From a virus, in IMG/VR virus record IMGVR_UViG_3300000117_000328, positions 1 to 21,617 of that record: 21,617 bases of DNA. One strand, 5' to 3'. Positions 19,696 to 21,617 of this stretch are shown piece after piece. Position numbers and translations under genes: made by a program. The notes beneath the pieces were generated by a model that saw nothing but the letters and a program-made list of their open reading frames with translations, was not told where the DNA came from and made no database searches. Position 1 is the first letter of the stretch; every line of letters begins with the position of its first letter.

Positions 19696-20109
19696 TTAGG
19701 ACCGAAACAGGCTAGAATGTCCTGCATAACTACCAGTTCCACCAGGTAAAGAACCAGCTAAACAGGAGCAGAATGCAAAATAACGTGCAATTTCAGCCCT
19801 GATGTTGGCCTTCTCTTGCGTAGTACCTGTAATTCCATTGCCAGTGACCTCCCACTCCAATACATCAGCCTTAACCAGTACCTTACCCTCGGTATCCCCT
19901 AAATTTTGATTACTTTCTGCCTGATCAGCTGCTTCATACTCATCCAATAACGCCCGAACACGCAAAACAGCAGGATCACTCATTACCTGCAACTGATTGC
20001 AACAGTTCTGAGTGCAATCAAGGACATATTCCCCAAACGGCAACAACAAACATTCAATAATCCTTAGATCATCGCCTGCTACCCATGAGCCACTTGTGTC
20101 TAAAGCCAT
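19696..20109 (-). CDS. Possible head-tail connector protein, 137 aa
   Basis: Start ATG at 20109 (MALDTSGSWVAGDDLRIIEC). A GTG at 20118 lies inside a predicted leader stem and is less likely. The sequence is mainly helical (SDPAVLRVRALLDEYEAADQ, QEKANIRAEIARYFAFCSCL), with a beta stretch in the middle (EGKVLVKADVLEWEVTGNGI). The 'RIxxLLDEYEAAD ... VLVKADVLEW' order resembles small head-completion or adaptor proteins coded before neck genes, and the location agrees. It has five Cys. I cannot confirm the family by eye. Confidence 0.55.
   Translation of the reverse strand: MALDTSGSWVAGDDLRIIECLLLPFGEYVLDCTQNCCNQLQVMSDPAVLRVRALLDEYEAADQAESNQNLGDTEGKVLVKADVLEWEVTGNGITGTTQEKANIRAEIARYFAFCSCLAGSLPGGTGSYAGHSSLFRS
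19713..19722 (-). promoter_or_regulatory. Near-copy of the conserved leader element (GGACATTCTAG)
   Basis: GGACATTCTAGCC on the minus strand has one extra base between GG and the rest compared with the other copies. It overlaps the last codons of the upstream gene and lies about 51 nt before the ATG at 19662. This is a weaker candidate than the others. Confidence 0.35.
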
Positions 20110-20113
20110 GATT

Positions 20114-20143
20114 GGCACTCTATACGGTCATTTCTAGTGTGCC
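20114..20143 (-). promoter_or_regulatory. Conserved leader element copy (GGCACACTAG) with long-range hairpin
   Basis: Core GGCACACTA at 20143-20135 on the minus strand, 26 nt before the ATG at 20109. GGCAC of the element pairs with GTGCC at 20118-20114. The plus-strand gene begins 12 nt to the right of the element. Confidence 0.6.
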
Positions 20144-20154
20144 GACCAGGTATA

Positions 20155-20358
20155 ATGAAGGACTTAACGAAGCGTCATATGGTACTCAACTCCTTAGCTC
20201 TCCTCTTAGCAGTTCGCTGCCAGTCAGAAGATGGTGTTCGCCAACTTCTTGCCCGCTTTTACCACGAAATGTCAGAGAAAGAAGCTAAAACCTTCATGAA
20301 TCGTACAATAATGCTCCTGGAACCCCGTGAACGCGATTGGATGAAAAACCTTATCTAA
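20155..20358 (+). CDS. Small plus-strand helical protein, 67 aa, unknown function
   Basis: ATG at 20155 gives MKDLTKRHMVLNSLALLLAV and then SEDGVRQLLARFYHEMSEKE, a compact basic helical protein ending DWMKNLI. A GTG at 20137 is possible but would start inside the opposite strand's leader element. No better frame exists on the minus strand across 20119-20354, so I take it as real. Its stop overlaps the end of the convergent 81-aa gene by 4 bp. Like the plus-strand HNH gene, it is inserted between the end of one minus-strand gene and the leader element of the next. The role is not recognised; a moron-type accessory gene is possible. Confidence 0.62.
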   Translation: MKDLTKRHMVLNSLALLLAVRCQSEDGVRQLLARFYHEMSEKEAKTFMNRTIMLLEPRERDWMKNLI

Positions 20359-20600
20359 CCCTGTCCCCTAGGATAAAGGAACCCACTAGAGGGCCTTGTA
20401 GACCCACCACCACCGCTCTCATCGATGATCTGTTGCCTATAAATTGGATTGAATACTTGGGTTTGAATAGGTACGACATAATTAAACGGAACAAAAATAT
20501 CCGCAATGTTTGCGCCCTCAACCCCTTTTAAGTCGTACCCCAGATCACTGCCAATAGCATTAATTGGTGCATTGGCACCCGATAGATCGATCCAAGCCAT
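20355..20600 (-). CDS. Small virion-region protein, 81 aa, unknown function
   Basis: ATG at 20600 overlaps the TAA of the upstream gene (TAATG), with no leader element. The product MAWIDLSGANAPINAIGSDL ... NYVVPIQTQVFNPIYRQQII has a Gly/Ser-rich C-terminus (ESGGGGSTRPSSGFLYPRGQ). It has no membrane, signal or metal-binding pattern. It is coupled to the 271-aa virion-type gene and probably made in similar amount. It could be a linker or small decoration protein, but this is only a guess from composition. Confidence 0.6.
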   Translation of the reverse strand: MAWIDLSGANAPINAIGSDLGYDLKGVEGANIADIFVPFNYVVPIQTQVFNPIYRQQIIDESGGGGSTRPSSGFLYPRGQG

Positions 20601-21415
20601 TACTTAGTCCTCACCCAGAAACCGGTTTGACTAGTCGTATACAATAAATAATCATCTGTAGCAGCATCAACAGTAACCCAATCCCCAAAGACCTTATAAA
20701 GTCCAGACCAAAGGTTGCCCGACTTGAATAACATTATATCCTTGGTTGTACCACTCCCCGCAAGACCACTCGTATTCTGCATAAAAATACCCGGAATAGG
20801 AATGCTTGCCGTGTCAGAATTCCTCCCAGACCTGGTAAACTTCATGTATCCGTCACTTGTTGTAGATACCCCAGAAAAATTAGAGTTACCATCAGTCTGA
20901 CCAGCTGCCCAAGTACCCTCTGTAGTCTTTCCTATTATAAACGCATCACCATAAGTAACTGAATCCGGCATCCAAGCTACTATAAACCACTCCTCCCCAT
21001 CTACCGTATTATACGCAACTAATACCTTCTGGTCATATCCACTCGTCCTGAACTGCACACTACCATCCCCATAAGAATACCCCGTAGTACTCCCATACCC
21101 CCCATTAGACGTGTCATCCGTATACGAGTCAGCCGCATACCCCCTGATATTACCCGTACTGGTAGTATGTAACTTCGCATAAAAATCCCTCCCGTCAGGA
21201 TTCTTCATCCGAACTGCCATCCCGTAATAATTCGCACTCACACTACTCGTCTCGTCCCTTATTACACTACTCGCTTGACCACTCTGACCTGGATTCGCAT
21301 TCACTAACGCAACCCATGCCTTTAATTCATCCGCTATGTCCTTCACTGGACCAGTCGCACTTAACCAGTTATAACTCGCCGCTGGATACAACTGATACTT
21401 CGCAACAACAGCCAT
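20600..21415 (-). CDS. Virion-type beta-rich protein, 271 aa
   Basis: ATG at 21415 has a conserved leader element exactly 20 nt upstream. The protein begins MAVVAKYQLYPAASYNWLSA and has a short helix (VKDIADELKAWVALVNANPG). It continues as a Gly/Ser/Thr/Tyr-rich beta domain (NGGYGSTTGYSYGDGSVQFR, FSGVSTTSDGYMKFTRSGRN, FGDWVTVDAATDDYLLYTTS). Composition and length fit a phage decoration, fibre or tail-surface protein. There is no signal peptide, hydrolase motif or cysteine. As the first gene after a probable unit boundary it may be abundant. The family is not firmly identified. Confidence 0.6.
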   Translation of the reverse strand: MAVVAKYQLYPAASYNWLSATGPVKDIADELKAWVALVNANPGQSGQASSVIRDETSSVSANYYGMAVRMKNPDGRDFYAKLHTTSTGNIRGYAADSYTDDTSNGGYGSTTGYSYGDGSVQFRTSGYDQKVLVAYNTVDGEEWFIVAWMPDSVTYGDAFIIGKTTEGTWAAGQTDGNSNFSGVSTTSDGYMKFTRSGRNSDTASIPIPGIFMQNTSGLAGSGTTKDIMLFKSGNLWSGLYKVFGDWVTVDAATDDYLLYTTSQTGFWVRTK

Positions 21416-21434
21416 TTGATCCCTTAAACTAGAC

Positions 21435-21443
21435 TAGAATGCC
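21435..21443 (-). promoter_or_regulatory. Conserved leader element copy (GGCATTCTAG)
   Basis: GGCATTCTAGTCTAG on the minus strand, exactly 20 nt before the ATG at 21415. It is nearly identical to the copy at 5418-5426 (GGCATTCTAGTCCAG), 16 kb away. Confidence 0.65.
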
Positions 21444-21487
21444 AAACTCGTTTCAAAAAAATTCACGGATTTCTAAAGGGGACAGCC

Positions 21488-21616
21488 TTAGCCCCCGACT
21501 GTGGTAAACGGGGGTGGGGGGTTGACTATTTCTTGATACGTCGCCCGCCTTCTCCGTTTCGCGCTCTGTTTGAGCTTCCCTCTGCGTCTAAGGTAGCATG
21601 CCTCATCCCATCGTGA
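21488..21616 (-). CDS. C-terminal end of an upstream gene (runs off window)
   Basis: One frame is open from the window edge to TAA at 21490-21488, giving 42 residues that begin SRWDEACYLRRRGKLKQSAK, run through a basic RRRRATYQEI stretch, and end NPPPPFTTVGG. The basic, proline-tailed ending looks like a genuine protein end. Too little is present to name it. A packaging or portal-type protein would fit the place but cannot be shown. Confidence 0.5.
   Translation of the reverse strand, partial: SRWDEACYLRRRGKLKQSAKRRRRATYQEIVNPPPPFTTVGG
21491..21513 (-). terminator. Weak terminator candidate
   Basis: CCCCCG/CGGGGG could pair on the minus strand over an 11-base loop. However, the T-run (21455-21461) is about 30 nt further on, and the stem overlaps the last codons of the upstream gene. 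It may be only a structured gene end. Confidence 0.3.
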
Positions 21617-21617
21617 T

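Noticed and set aside
20116-20118. GTG at 20118 as start of the connector-like gene
   Set aside because: It would be buried in the GGCAC/GTGCC stem. The ATG three codons later starts a more typical N-terminus (MALDTSG) just outside the stem.
21594-21602. GGNANNCTA match near the right window edge
   Set aside because: No ATG, GTG or TTG with a sustained frame follows at the usual distance. It falls in what looks like the end of an upstream gene, but the edge prevents a firm decision.

Overview
The window reads as the late (virion) gene block of a long-tailed, siphovirus-like bacteriophage. Nearly all genes lie on the minus strand, so transcription runs from high to low coordinates. Recognisable parts are a scaffolding protein and HK97-fold-type major capsid protein, an HK97-gp10-like tail completion protein, a tail-assembly chaperone pair, a tail terminator candidate, a tail tube protein, a 1135-residue tape measure protein, distal tail/baseplate-type proteins and fibre proteins. 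The fibre repeats, the glycine/tyrosine-rich virion repeats and the type of HNH endonuclease resemble those of cyanobacterial phages. A cyanophage (Synechococcus/Prochlorococcus type) is therefore my best guess, but the host is inference.

Layout in transcription order: end of an upstream gene (21616-21488); two virion-type genes (21415-20355); a small plus-strand gene (20155-20358); a possible connector, two small genes, a neck protein and the gp10-like protein (20109-18174); tail-assembly chaperones G and T joined by a probable -1 ribosomal frameshift (18140-16969); a plus-strand HNH endonuclease (16524-16976); tail terminator and tail tube genes (16400-15323); an 81-87-residue reading frame directly after the tail tube stop codon that has no normal start codon; a terminator; tape measure (14962-11555); distal tail and fibre genes (11537-4163), including an extraordinarily cysteine-rich protein; two Cys-containing small genes; scaffold and major capsid protein (3021-1213); an inserted HNH homing endonuclease; and two spike-type genes, the last cut by the window edge. 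Having the capsid genes after the tail and fibre genes is unusual.

The most novel signal is a short conserved element, GGNANNCTA (usually followed by G or A), found 20-60 nt upstream of fifteen minus-strand start codons and most often at exactly 20-22 nt. Genes that have a gap in front of them carry it. Genes that overlap or abut their upstream neighbour do not. Twice it directly follows a terminator. The simplest reading is an undescribed late promoter or 5'-leader signal that marks the head of each transcription or translation unit. Most of these leaders can also form a short hairpin between the element and the start codon.

Other points of interest are the A AAA AAG frameshift site followed at once by TAG, the possible UAG readthrough of the tail tube gene, and a 37-bp exact duplication containing a terminator that brackets the minus-strand HNH gene. 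No stretch over 300 bases lacks a gene; the longest gap is the 198-bp capsid leader. I saw no tRNA, rRNA, CRISPR array, insertion sequence or attachment site.
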